Assembly (NCBI RefSeq): GCF_900100495.1
Contig: NZ_FNCT01000006.1
Location: 124,001 to 188,000 of the forward strand
Direction of reading: 5' to 3'
DNA: 64,000 bases
Source of the DNA: Pseudomonas benzenivorans
GTDB taxonomy: Bacteria; Pseudomonadota; Gammaproteobacteria; Pseudomonadales; Pseudomonadaceae
Below, in pieces: positions 36,246 through 43,929 of this stretch. How positions within the stretch are numbered: position 1 is the first letter of the stretch; the number at the start of each line of letters is the position of its first letter. A program made the translations under genes and the position numbers. The notes below the pieces were generated by a model. That model saw only the letters and a program-made list of their open reading frames with translations. It was not told the DNA's origin and ran no database searches.

Positions 36246-36409
36246 GTAGGGTGGGTTAGGCGCGTCCATCGCTGTTGCAAGCACAGAGCGAACTTGGCGC
36301 GCCGTAACCCACCGTTGTTTGATCGGCCTGCCGCTGCACGGTGGGTTACGCGGCGCTTCAGTCCTGAGCCGTGCCCAAGCTTTTTGCACACGCCGCTAAC
36401 CCACCCTAC
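36246..36409. repeat. Four-arm palindromic repeat (GTAGGGTGGGTTA family)
   Basis: Outer arms GTAGGGTGGGTTAGGCG (36246) and CGCTAACCCACCCTAC (end 36409) enclose two inner arms, CGCCGTAACCCACCG and CGGTGGGTTACGCGGCG. These form nested or adjacent hairpins. The unit lies between hmgA and hppD and differs in sequence from the GGAGCGG REP family of the window. Confidence 0.8.
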
Positions 36410-36419
36410 GGTTTGCTGG

Positions 36420-37502
36420 TTATGCGTCCTTGAGCACGCCGCGCTTGATCTGGTCTTCCTCAATCGACTCGAACAGCGCCTTGAAGTTGCCCTCGCCGAA
36501 GCCCTGGTTGCCCTTGCGCTGGATGATCTCGAAGAAGATCGGGCCGATCACCGTGTTGGTGAAGATCTGCAGCAGGATGCCGTCATCCCCAGGCGCTCCA
36601 TCGATCAGGATGCTCAGCTCGCGCAACACCTCGGTCGGCTCGCCGTGGCCGGCCACGCGGCTGTCGACCTTGTCGTAATAGGTGTCCGGGGTGTGCATGA
36701 AGTCCACGCCGTTGGCGCGCAGCCGGCGCACCGTGGCGTAGATGTCGTCGGTGGACAGGGCGATGTGCTGGATGCCCTCGCCGTGGTACTCGCGGATGAA
36801 TTCCTCGATCTGCGACTTGTCGTCGGCCGACTCGTTGATTGGGATGCGGATCTTGCCGCAGGGCGCGGTCATCGCCCGCGACAGCAGGCCGGTGAGCTTG
36901 CCCTCGATGTCGAAGTAGCGGATCTCGCGGAAGTTGGCGATGCGTTCGTAGAAGCCCGACCAGACGTCCATCTGCCCGCGCTTGACGTTGTGGGTCAGGT
37001 GGTCGATTTCCTTCAGGCCGACTGCGTTGTCGTTCGGCGAACGGCCCTCGATGTATTCGAAGTCGACGTCGTAGATGGTCTTGTCGCCGTAGCGGTCGAC
37101 CAAATACAGCAAGGAACCGCCGATGCCTTCGACGCAGGGGATGTTCAGCTCGCCGAAGTTGGCGTGGCTGCCCACCAGCTTGGCGCCCTGGGATTCGACA
37201 TAGGCCGCGGCCTGGGCCGCGTTCTTCACCCGGAAGGCCATGGCGCAGGCGCTCGGCCCGTGCTTCAGGCCGAACTCGCGGACATGTCCGGTGGGGCTGC
37301 CGTTGAGCACGAAGTTGATGTCGTTCTGCTGGAACAGGAAGACTTCCTTGGAGCGGTGCTTGGCGGTCTCGGTGAAGCCCATGGCGGTGAACAGCTCACG
37401 CAGCTGCTGGATGCCCTCGGGCGTCGGCGCGGTGTATTCGACGAACTCGAAGCCGTCGGTACCGATGGGGTTGTGCTGCTCGATCTTGTTCACGGCGGTC
37501 AT
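36420..37502 (-). CDS. hppD: 4-hydroxyphenylpyruvate dioxygenase
   Basis: A 360-residue two-domain vicinal-oxygen-chelate enzyme that turns 4-hydroxyphenylpyruvate into homogentisate. The Fe(II) ligands are His in IDHLTHNVKRG, His in GIQHIALSTDDIY and Glu in FFEIIQRKGNQGFGEGNF. It has the expected length and a strong GAGGAGG site before the ATG at 37502. It is separated from the downstream hmgA operon by a palindromic repeat, so it may be transcribed partly independently. It corresponds to PA0865 by synteny. Confidence 0.95.
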   Translation of the reverse strand: MTAVNKIEQHNPIGTDGFEFVEYTAPTPEGIQQLRELFTAMGFTETAKHRSKEVFLFQQNDINFVLNGSPTGHVREFGLKHGPSACAMAFRVKNAAQAAAYVESQGAKLVGSHANFGELNIPCVEGIGGSLLYLVDRYGDKTIYDVDFEYIEGRSPNDNAVGLKEIDHLTHNVKRGQMDVWSGFYERIANFREIRYFDIEGKLTGLLSRAMTAPCGKIRIPINESADDKSQIEEFIREYHGEGIQHIALSTDDIYATVRRLRANGVDFMHTPDTYYDKVDSRVAGHGEPTEVLRELSILIDGAPGDDGILLQIFTNTVIGPIFFEIIQRKGNQGFGEGNFKALFESIEEDQIKRGVLKDA

Positions 37503-37519
37503 TGCGCCTCCTCGTCGTT

Positions 37520-37576
37520 GTTGTAGTCAATCGCTCGCCCAGAGGGTGGAGCGGCGTGGATTGACTTCATGACAAC
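37520..37576. promoter_or_regulatory. Inverted repeat upstream of hppD, possible regulator site
   Basis: GTTGTAGTCAATC (37520-37532) and GATTGACTTCATGACAAC (37559-37576) are reverse complements apart from a 5-nt insertion. The repeat lies 18-74 nt upstream of the hppD start. The rest of the 339-nt gap 37503-37841 holds the promoter of the opposite operon and no gene. Confidence 0.35.
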
Positions 37577-37783
37577 CTGTGCCCGCAGGCCCGGCAAGCG
37601 CGTTGCAGGCCGGATGACGGACGCTGACCCGAAGCAGTCGGCAAGTTTTTCTTACACTTCTAACGGTAGTAGAAATCACACTCAAAGCAGCCGAAAAGGC
37701 GTAACGTTTTCTTGCCAAGGCGGCTCGGGAAACTGCCAGCCATCGTCTGCCTGCGACACTCGGTACACCTCGCCGCTGGCGAT

Positions 37784-37811
37784 TTGCCTCACAAGGCTTC
37801 TCCCGTACACT
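37784..37811 (+). promoter_or_regulatory. Candidate sigma-70 promoter of the adaptor/M50 operon
   Basis: -35-like TTGCCT (37784-37789), a 16-nt spacer and -10-like TACACT (37806-37811), 30 nt before the start codon at 37842. Moderate match by eye only. Confidence 0.45.
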
Positions 37812-37841
37812 GCGCAGATTCCAATTGCAGGGAGTGCAACC

Positions 37842-38627
37842 ATGCAGCGAACACTCGGCTGGACCAGTGCGGCATTGTTTCTGCTGTACGCCAGCGGCGC
37901 GCAGGCAGCAGCGCTGGAGAACGACCCGCTGCTCGACAACCCGGCCAGCCCCTCCGCCGTGCCCGAGCGCAAGGCCCGTGGGGTGCTGCGCGCCCGCGAC
38001 CAGGCCGTGCTATCCAGCGAGTTGGCCGGCCGGATCATCGAGATGCCCTACAGCGACGGCCAGGACTTCAGCAAAGGCGAGGTGCTGGTACGCTTCGACT
38101 GCAGCGCTTATCAGGCCCAACTGAATGCGGCGCAGGCCGCGGTGCGTGCCGCCCGCGAAGAACTGAACCACAACAAGCAACTGGCCGCGCTCAACTCGGT
38201 TGGGCGCTTCCAGGTCGCCCTGGCCGAGGCTAAGCAGGCCCAGGCGCAGGCCGAAGCCCAGGTCTACCAGGTGCAGGTCAAGCGCTGCACTATCGGCGCC
38301 CCGTTCAATGGCCGGGTGGTGCAACGCAAGGTGCAGCCGCACGAGAGCGTAGCCGGCGGCACCCCGCTGCTGGAGATCGTCGACAACCGCACCCTCGAGG
38401 TGCACCTGCTGGTGCCTTCCAGCTGGCTGGGCCGGCTCAAGCCGGGCGAGCGCTTCGAGTTCGTCCCGGATGAAACCGGCCAGCCGCTGCAGGCCGAGAT
38501 CAAGCGCCTGGGCGCGCGCATCGACGAAGGCAGCCAGACCCTGTTGCTGATCGGCGCCCTGCCCGCCGACACCAGCGGCTTGCTGGCCGGCATGAGTGGC
38601 AGCGCGCGCTTCGCGGAGGCGCCATGA
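37842..38627 (+). CDS. Periplasmic adaptor (HlyD/RND-MFP type)
   Basis: A 261-residue adaptor with a signal peptide (about residues 1-22, ending ASGAQAAA). The lipoyl halves are VLSSELAGRIIEMPYSDGQ and CTIGAPFNGRVVQRKVQPHES, separated by an Ala/Gln-rich alpha hairpin (about 90-145), then a beta-barrel domain. It is short for the family and lacks a clear membrane-proximal domain. It is the first gene of a coupled operon; its stop overlaps the start of the GAF-HlyD gene by ATGA. No inner-membrane pump follows; instead there is an M50 protease fusion, so the partner is unusual. Confidence 0.85.
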   Translation: MQRTLGWTSAALFLLYASGAQAAALENDPLLDNPASPSAVPERKARGVLRARDQAVLSSELAGRIIEMPYSDGQDFSKGEVLVRFDCSAYQAQLNAAQAAVRAAREELNHNKQLAALNSVGRFQVALAEAKQAQAQAEAQVYQVQVKRCTIGAPFNGRVVQRKVQPHESVAGGTPLLEIVDNRTLEVHLLVPSSWLGRLKPGERFEFVPDETGQPLQAEIKRLGARIDEGSQTLLLIGALPADTSGLLAGMSGSARFAEAP

Positions 38628-39943
38628 CCGCCCAGGTGCCCGGCCCGGCCGAACGCCTGTTCGCCCAGTTCCTGACCCTCGAACGGCAAGCGCGCGCCGC
38701 AGCGGATATCGACAGCCTGGCCTACGCACTGGTCAACGATGCACAACCGCTGTTCGGCTATCGCCATGCCGCCCTGCTGATCGCCGGCCGCGTACAGGCG
38801 GTGACCGGCATCAGCCGGGTCGAGCCGCATGCGCCCTTCGTCGCCCTCGTCGAAAGCGCGGCCCGCCAACTGCTGGCCCAGGGCCGGTCGGCCCACCCGC
38901 AGGTAGTGGACACCAACTCGCTGACCGAGCAAACCCGCGCCGATTGGCAAAGCCTGTCGACCGGGTCGGTGTTCTGGCTGCCCTTGCTCGATCGTCAACG
39001 AGCGCTGTTCGGCGGCCTGTGGATCGCCCGCGAGCAGCCCTGGAACGACGCCGAACAGGCGCTGCTGGTCCAACTCGGCGACGGCTACAGCCATGCCTGG
39101 CAGGCGCTGCAGCCGCACAAGCCGTGGCGGCTGCGCTGGCCACGCAAGAAAATCCTCGCCGTGATAGCTGCCGCCACGCTGCTGCTTCTGCTGCCGGTGC
39201 GCCAGTCGGTGTTGGCGCCGGCCGAGGTGGTGCCACTGAACGGTCGGGTGGTGGCGGCGCCGCTGGATGGGGTGATCGCCGAATTCCTGGTCAAGCCCAA
39301 CCAGCCGGTCAGCAGCGGCGAGCTGTTGCTGCGCTTTGACGCGACATCGCTCAAGGCCCAGGCGGATGTCGCCGAACGCAGCCTGGATGTGGCCGAGGCT
39401 GAGCTGAAGAGCAACTCCCAGCGCGCCTTCGCCGACGGCGAAGCCAAGGCGCGCCTGGACCTGCTGGCGGCGCGGGTCGAACAGAAGCGCGCCGAACGCG
39501 ATTACGCTCGCGAGCTGCTGGCGCGCAGCGAGGTGCGCGCCGAGCGCGACGGCATCGCGGTGTTCGCCGACGCCGAGCGCTGGACCGGCAAGCCGGTGCA
39601 GACCGGCGAACGGCTGATGGAGATCGCCGACCCGCGGCAGGCAGAGCTGCGCATCGAGCTGGCGGTGGGTGACGCCATTGATCTTGCGCCTGGAGCCGAG
39701 GTGGCCTTGTTTCTCGACAGTGATCCGCTCAACCGCCACGCCGCCCAGCTCCAACGTCTGGCCTACGAAGCGCAACCGAGTGCCGCCGGACAACTGGCCT
39801 ACCGCCTGGATGCCAGCTTCGCCGCGACGCCACCGCGCATCGGCCTGCGCGGCACCGCCAAGCTATTCGGCCAGCGCGTACCGCTGGCGCTGTTCCTGCT
39901 GCGCCGGCCACTGGCCGCGTTGCGCCAGAGCCTGGGCCTGTAG
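38624..39943 (+). CDS. GAF-HlyD fusion protein
   Basis: A 439-residue protein. Residues about 1-165 look like a cytoplasmic GAF sensor domain (ending WLPLLDRQRALFGGLWIAREQP). One transmembrane helix at about 178-196 follows (KILAVIAAATLLLLLP), then a periplasmic HlyD-type part with lipoyl half VAAPLDGVIAEFLVKPNQPV, a coiled hairpin (about 245-300) and the second half VRAERDGIAVFADAERWTGKP. The start overlaps the adaptor stop and has GGAGG upstream. The stop is immediately adjacent to the next ATG. The architecture suggests export controlled by a cytoplasmic small-molecule or redox signal. Confidence 0.82.
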   Translation: MTAQVPGPAERLFAQFLTLERQARAAADIDSLAYALVNDAQPLFGYRHAALLIAGRVQAVTGISRVEPHAPFVALVESAARQLLAQGRSAHPQVVDTNSLTEQTRADWQSLSTGSVFWLPLLDRQRALFGGLWIAREQPWNDAEQALLVQLGDGYSHAWQALQPHKPWRLRWPRKKILAVIAAATLLLLLPVRQSVLAPAEVVPLNGRVVAAPLDGVIAEFLVKPNQPVSSGELLLRFDATSLKAQADVAERSLDVAEAELKSNSQRAFADGEAKARLDLLAARVEQKRAERDYARELLARSEVRAERDGIAVFADAERWTGKPVQTGERLMEIADPRQAELRIELAVGDAIDLAPGAEVALFLDSDPLNRHAAQLQRLAYEAQPSAAGQLAYRLDASFAATPPRIGLRGTAKLFGQRVPLALFLLRRPLAALRQSLGL

Positions 39944-42040
39944 ATGGGCCTGCCGGCGCTACGCCCCGACCTGCAGCTATCGAGCGCCGCAGCGGCACTC
40001 GACGGCTCGCCGCAATGGACCCTCGCCGACCCGCTGCGCGGACGCTATTTCAAGCTCGGCGGCGCGGCACTGCGGCTGCTGCGGCACTGGGCGCTGGGCG
40101 ACGCACAGCGGGTGCTGGCCGCCGCCAATGCCGAGCCGGGTGCGCCGTTGAGCGAGGCAGAGCTGCAAGAGCTGCTGCGTTTTCTGCGTGGGCACGACCT
40201 GATCGCCGCGGCAGATGCCGAACAGCGCGCCAGCTATGCCGTCAAGGCCGCCGCCCAGCGCCAGAGTCTGTGGACGCGCGTGCTGCACCAATACTTGTTC
40301 TTCCGCATCCCGCTGTGGCGCCCGGACGCCTTTCTCAATCGCACCTGGCCCTGGTTCGAGCGCCATGGCGCACGCCTGCTGCGCTATGGCCTGCCGCTGG
40401 TGCTGGGCCTTGGCCTGTTCCTGGTAGCCCGCGACTGGCAGCGTTTCCTGGCGACCTTCCCGCACCTGTTCAGCCTCGGCGGTGCGCTGGCCTTCGGCAG
40501 CGCCCTGGTGTTCGCCAAGCTGTGCCACGAGTTCGGTCACGCCTACATGGCCAAGCGCGCCGGCTGCCGGGTGCAGAGCATGGGCCTGGCGTTCATGGTG
40601 CTGTTCCCGTTGTTCTACACCGATGTCAGCGACGCCTGGCGGGTGAACGACCGGCGCTCGCGGCTGCTGATCGGCGCCGGCGGCATGCTCGCCGAACTGC
40701 TGCTGGCAGCCATCGCGTTGCTGGCCTGGTCGCTGCTGGCGGACGGTCCCTGGCGTACGGCGGCCTTCATGCTGGCCAGTGCGACCTGGCTGACCACCCT
40801 GGTGATCAACCTCAATCCCTTCCTGCGCTTCGACGGCTACTTCCTGCTCAGCGACCTGTGGCGGGTGGAAAACCTTCAGGAGCGCGCCTTCGCCCTGTGC
40901 CGCTGGCGCCTGCGCGAGGCCCTGTTCGGCTACGGCGAGTCGATGCCCGAACCCTGGTCGCCGGTCCTGTACCGGCGCCTGCTGGCCTGGGGCTACAGCG
41001 CCTGGCTATGGCGGGCGGCGCTGTTCTTCGCCATCGCCCTGATGGTCTATCACCTGTTCTTCAAGCTGCTCGGCAGCTTCCTGATGTTGGTGGAGCTGGC
41101 CTGGTTCATCGGCCTGCCGGTCTGGCGGGAAGCCCGCGAATGGTGGCGGCGGCGGGAACAGGCCCACCCTGCCCGGCTGCTGCTCAGCGGCGCACTGCTG
41201 CTCGGCGGCGTGGCCCTGCTGGCGATGCCCTGGCGCAGCGGCGTCGAAGTACCGGCCATGCTCGAAGCCGCGCGCGCCAGCGCCTTGCACGCGCCGCTGC
41301 CGGCGCGCCTGAAATTGCTGCAAGTCCGCGACGGCCAGCGGGTGCAGGCCGGCGACTTGCTGCTGGAGCTGGAATCCCCCGACCTGGATGCGCGGCAAGC
41401 CATAGTGCGCAGCCAGATCCGCATTATCCAACTGCAACTACGGCGTCAGGCCGGACGCAGCGAGACGGTGGCCGATGTCGGGGTGCTCGAACAGCAGCTG
41501 GCCGAGGCGCTGGCCGAATACCGCGGCCTGGCCGCCCAGCGCGCGCGACTGCAGCTGCGCGCGCCACACGCAGGCGTAGTACGCGACCTGTTGCCCGATC
41601 TCGGACCGGGTCGCTGGCTGATGCCACAAGCGCCACTGGCGCGGGTGGTGGAAGAGCAGGTGCGATTGCGTGGCTACCTGCCGGAAGAGGCACTCTGGCG
41701 AGTCGAGGCCGGCACCGCGGGACGCTTCATCGCCGACGACCCGCTGCGCCCGGCGCTACCGGTGCGCCTGGCCGAGATCAGCGCCACCGGAGCCCCCTAC
41801 CTGGATATCGAGGCGCTGGCCTCGGACCATGGCGGGCCGATTGCCATACGCCGCGACCAGCAGCAGCGCGCCCAGCCGGTGCAGGCGCAATATGCGGTGC
41901 GCCTGGCGCTTATCGATGGGCTCGCGCTGCCGACGCAGCCGCTGCGCGGCGTGGTGCTGTTGCAGGGTCGGCACGAATCGTTGCTCGGCGCCACCTGGCG
42001 TCGCCTAGCCGCCTTGGGCGTGCGGGAAAGCGGTTTCTAA
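39944..42040 (+). CDS. Site-2 protease (M50)-HlyD fusion with PqqD/RRE-like N-terminus
   Basis: A 698-residue inner-membrane protein. Residues about 10-100 (WTLADPLRGRYFKLGGAALR) resemble a PqqD/RiPP-recognition winged helix. Several membrane helices carry the M50 zinc site His195-Glu-Phe-Gly-His199 (KLCHEFGHAYMAKRAGC) and the third ligand Asp297 (NLNPFLRFDGYFLLSDLW). From about 400 on there is a helix, then an HlyD-like part with lipoyl halves (ASALHAPLPARLKLLQVRDG and LRAPHAGVVRDLLPDLGPG) and a coiled hairpin. It starts directly after the GAF-HlyD stop. It could cleave an N-terminal leader of an exported protein at the membrane. Confidence 0.85.
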   Translation: MGLPALRPDLQLSSAAAALDGSPQWTLADPLRGRYFKLGGAALRLLRHWALGDAQRVLAAANAEPGAPLSEAELQELLRFLRGHDLIAAADAEQRASYAVKAAAQRQSLWTRVLHQYLFFRIPLWRPDAFLNRTWPWFERHGARLLRYGLPLVLGLGLFLVARDWQRFLATFPHLFSLGGALAFGSALVFAKLCHEFGHAYMAKRAGCRVQSMGLAFMVLFPLFYTDVSDAWRVNDRRSRLLIGAGGMLAELLLAAIALLAWSLLADGPWRTAAFMLASATWLTTLVINLNPFLRFDGYFLLSDLWRVENLQERAFALCRWRLREALFGYGESMPEPWSPVLYRRLLAWGYSAWLWRAALFFAIALMVYHLFFKLLGSFLMLVELAWFIGLPVWREAREWWRRREQAHPARLLLSGALLLGGVALLAMPWRSGVEVPAMLEAARASALHAPLPARLKLLQVRDGQRVQAGDLLLELESPDLDARQAIVRSQIRIIQLQLRRQAGRSETVADVGVLEQQLAEALAEYRGLAAQRARLQLRAPHAGVVRDLLPDLGPGRWLMPQAPLARVVEEQVRLRGYLPEEALWRVEAGTAGRFIADDPLRPALPVRLAEISATGAPYLDIEALASDHGGPIAIRRDQQQRAQPVQAQYAVRLALIDGLALPTQPLRGVVLLQGRHESLLGATWRRLAALGVRESGF

Positions 42041-42061
42041 GAACAAGCCAAGGAGAATCGC

Positions 42062-42565
42062 ATGCTGAACACCTCGTCCATGCCCGAAGGACTCAGCGTA
42101 CGGCCCGCGCAGCCCAGCGACGAGCCGTTCCTGCAGGGCCTCTACCATTCGGCGCGGCCGGACCTGCAATGGATCGATGGCGAGCGTGAGCTGATCGATA
42201 GCGTGGTCGCCGCGCAGTATCGGGTGCAACAGGAAGGCGCTGGATCGAATTATCCCAACGCCCTGCACTTCGTCATCGAGAAGACTGGCGATGCGATAGG
42301 TGCGATGATCGCCGACTTCGGCCACAACGAAGTGCGCCTGATCTACCTTGCCTTTATCCCGGCAGCCCGTGGCCGCGGCTATGGCAAGGCCGTATTACAG
42401 GGTGTGCAGCAGGCAGCGCAGAAGGTCTTCAGCCCGGTCGCGGTAGTGGTCTGGCGCAACAATCCGCAGGCCAGGCGGTTGTATCTGGAGATGGGCTTCC
42501 GGGTCGAGGAGTCCCACCCGATGGCCGAGCGACTGGCCTGGTACCCGGGCGCCGCTCTGCCCTAG
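42062..42565 (+). CDS. GNAT-family N-acetyltransferase
   Basis: A 167-residue acetyltransferase. The acetyl-CoA-binding motif A is LIYLAFIPAARGRGYGKAVL near residue 100, and motif B is VWRNNPQARRLYLEMGFRV near 140. It follows the M50-HlyD gene by 21 nt with AAGGAG, so it is part of the same operon. It may modify a protein or small substrate of the system; no target can be inferred. Confidence 0.87.
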   Translation: MLNTSSMPEGLSVRPAQPSDEPFLQGLYHSARPDLQWIDGERELIDSVVAAQYRVQQEGAGSNYPNALHFVIEKTGDAIGAMIADFGHNEVRLIYLAFIPAARGRGYGKAVLQGVQQAAQKVFSPVAVVVWRNNPQARRLYLEMGFRVEESHPMAERLAWYPGAALP

Positions 42566-42663
42566 CCTAAAAGTCGCGCAACGACTTCCCTGCTCCCTCC
42601 TCCCGCGGGGAAGAAGGGAGCGCAAAGCGCTGGATGAGGGGGCGAGCAGGCCCGTCAGCTTGC

Positions 42664-42984
42664 TCAGCCGAACAGTATCTGGAAATAGCTCTGGCCTGGA
42701 TCCCGCCCAAGCGCCGCCTCCCGCGTCACCATCATGTCGCAAACGCGCCCCAATTGCGGCAACTCGACCGAGCACAAGCCGTGCACGAAGCCGCTCGGTT
42801 GCATGGCCGTCAAACCCACCGAGAACGGCATGCGCCCACCCTCGTCAGCATCCGGCATTCGTGCCAGGGGCTTGAGGATGACCCGGTCCACCCGCAGGTG
42901 CAGAATCTCACCGCCGTGAATCTCAAACTGGCAGACTTGCCCTTGTAGCTGACGGAAATGATCGGCGTTGACGAGATCAAGCAT
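42664..42984 (-). CDS. DUF6916-like small protein
   Basis: A 106-residue protein beginning MLDLVNADHFRQLQGQVCQF, a mostly beta-strand domain resembling the DUF6916 family. Members of this family are often encoded beside tail-collar (MdpB-like) genes. There is no signal peptide or membrane helix. It lies downstream of the tail-collar gene on the same strand, with a hairpin between them. The family name is from memory and the function is unknown. Confidence 0.6.
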   Translation of the reverse strand: MLDLVNADHFRQLQGQVCQFEIHGGEILHLRVDRVILKPLARMPDADEGGRMPFSVGLTAMQPSGFVHGLCSVELPQLGRVCDMMVTREAALGRDPGQSYFQILFG

Positions 42985-43030
42985 CTTGATGAACCCAGAA
43001 ATCAGTTAACGGAAATGCGCCCATTACAAG

Positions 43031-43059
43031 AGCGGCCCCTTGCCAGGCAAGGGGCCGCT
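43031..43059 (-). terminator. Hairpin after the tail-collar gene
   Basis: A strong stem AGCGGCCCCTTGCC / GGCAAGGGGCCGCT just past the tail-collar stop. On the minus strand it is followed by CTTGTAATGG, a weak T tail. It may terminate or attenuate read-through into the DUF6916-like gene. Confidence 0.65.
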
Positions 43060-43069
43060 GCCAGCATGC

Positions 43070-43615
43070 TCAGTTGCGCGAGGGAAAGATGCCCAGCATG
43101 GCGATGCTGAAGTTGATCGCCAGGAAGGGGTTCATGATATCCACCGGCAGGCTGCCACCGGCCATGCTCGCCTGCGCACCGCCCAGGGAAATCGGCTCAT
43201 TCAGTGCGTTCGACCAGATCGAGGCGGAACCAGGCCCCCCTCCCGAGGCACCGAGGTATTGGTTGCTGGAGCTCGGCGCGGTTGCAGGCGATGACGGCGT
43301 ACCGGCCACCTGTACCTGCACGGCGTGGGTGTGCATCGGCATCTCGTTGGACGTCAGGGTCACAGAGGGAGTACCCGCCGCCTCACCGATCTCGTAGCTG
43401 GGCAGGCCGGCGCCCTGGCCCATGCCGATCGGCATCCGCCCTTGCAGATTGGGCAAACCGAAAGTGGTCTGGCCATTACCGCCGTAAGTGGTGCCAAGTA
43501 GCGAGAACAATGCGGTGTTCTGCGAGATGGACATAAGCTGGCCTTGGCACAGGGACCAACCACGCGGCGGGAAATTGAATGCGAAAGACTGAATGGTGCC
43601 GATAAAAGGTTCCAT
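43070..43615 (-). CDS. Phage tail-collar domain protein (MdpB-like)
   Basis: A 181-residue protein with an N-terminal tail-collar domain: MEPFIGTIQSFAFNFPPRGW, CQGQLMSISQNTALFSLLGT, YGGNGQTTFGLPNLQGRMPIG. The Gly/Ser-rich middle is followed by a conserved end, MNPFLAINFSIAMLGIFPSRN. Such stand-alone proteins (MdpB, microcystin-dependent protein) are not phage components, and no other phage genes are present. The ATG at 43615 has AGGAG upstream. It is divergent from the sulfotransferase/adhesin operon. Confidence 0.85.
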   Translation of the reverse strand: MEPFIGTIQSFAFNFPPRGWSLCQGQLMSISQNTALFSLLGTTYGGNGQTTFGLPNLQGRMPIGMGQGAGLPSYEIGEAAGTPSVTLTSNEMPMHTHAVQVQVAGTPSSPATAPSSSNQYLGASGGGPGSASIWSNALNEPISLGGAQASMAGGSLPVDIMNPFLAINFSIAMLGIFPSRN

Positions 43616-43929
43616 GGATAACTCCTCAGGATTATTAGATTTGTACTCCAACCCACGTGCCTCCCAGTGTCGCCTCGCCTGACTCGACGACCCCGGAATA
43701 CCTGGACGAGCAAGGGAACGCCTCAGGCCTACAGACGCCCCTCAATCGTTGTAGTCCAATCTTTCGCAAAGTAAACCCGGGCTTGGCCGCGCCTCGACAA
43801 AAATTTCCATCGGCTAGCCATTATCTGGCCACGACAAGGCTATGCTTTTCTTCGGCTGCATGGCTTAATTTGACTTTGATCAGTTCTGAGCGGGCGGCCT
43901 TCGCCGGAGCAAAGGGAAAGGAGTCCATA

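Noticed and set aside
42566..42663. GC-rich hairpin after the GNAT gene (CTCCCTCCTCCCGC / GGGGAAGAAGGGAG)
   Set aside because: The stem is imperfect and lacks a T tail, so I do not call it a terminator.
42664..43615. Prophage remnant
   Set aside because: Only a collar-domain gene and a DUF6916-like gene are present, with no other phage gene, and stand-alone collar proteins are common outside phages.
43657..43929. N-terminal extension of the sulfotransferase reading frame
   Set aside because: The 91 upstream codons carry no family features, while TTG at 43930 has a strong ribosome site 6 nt upstream and places the PAPS loop at the usual N-terminal position.
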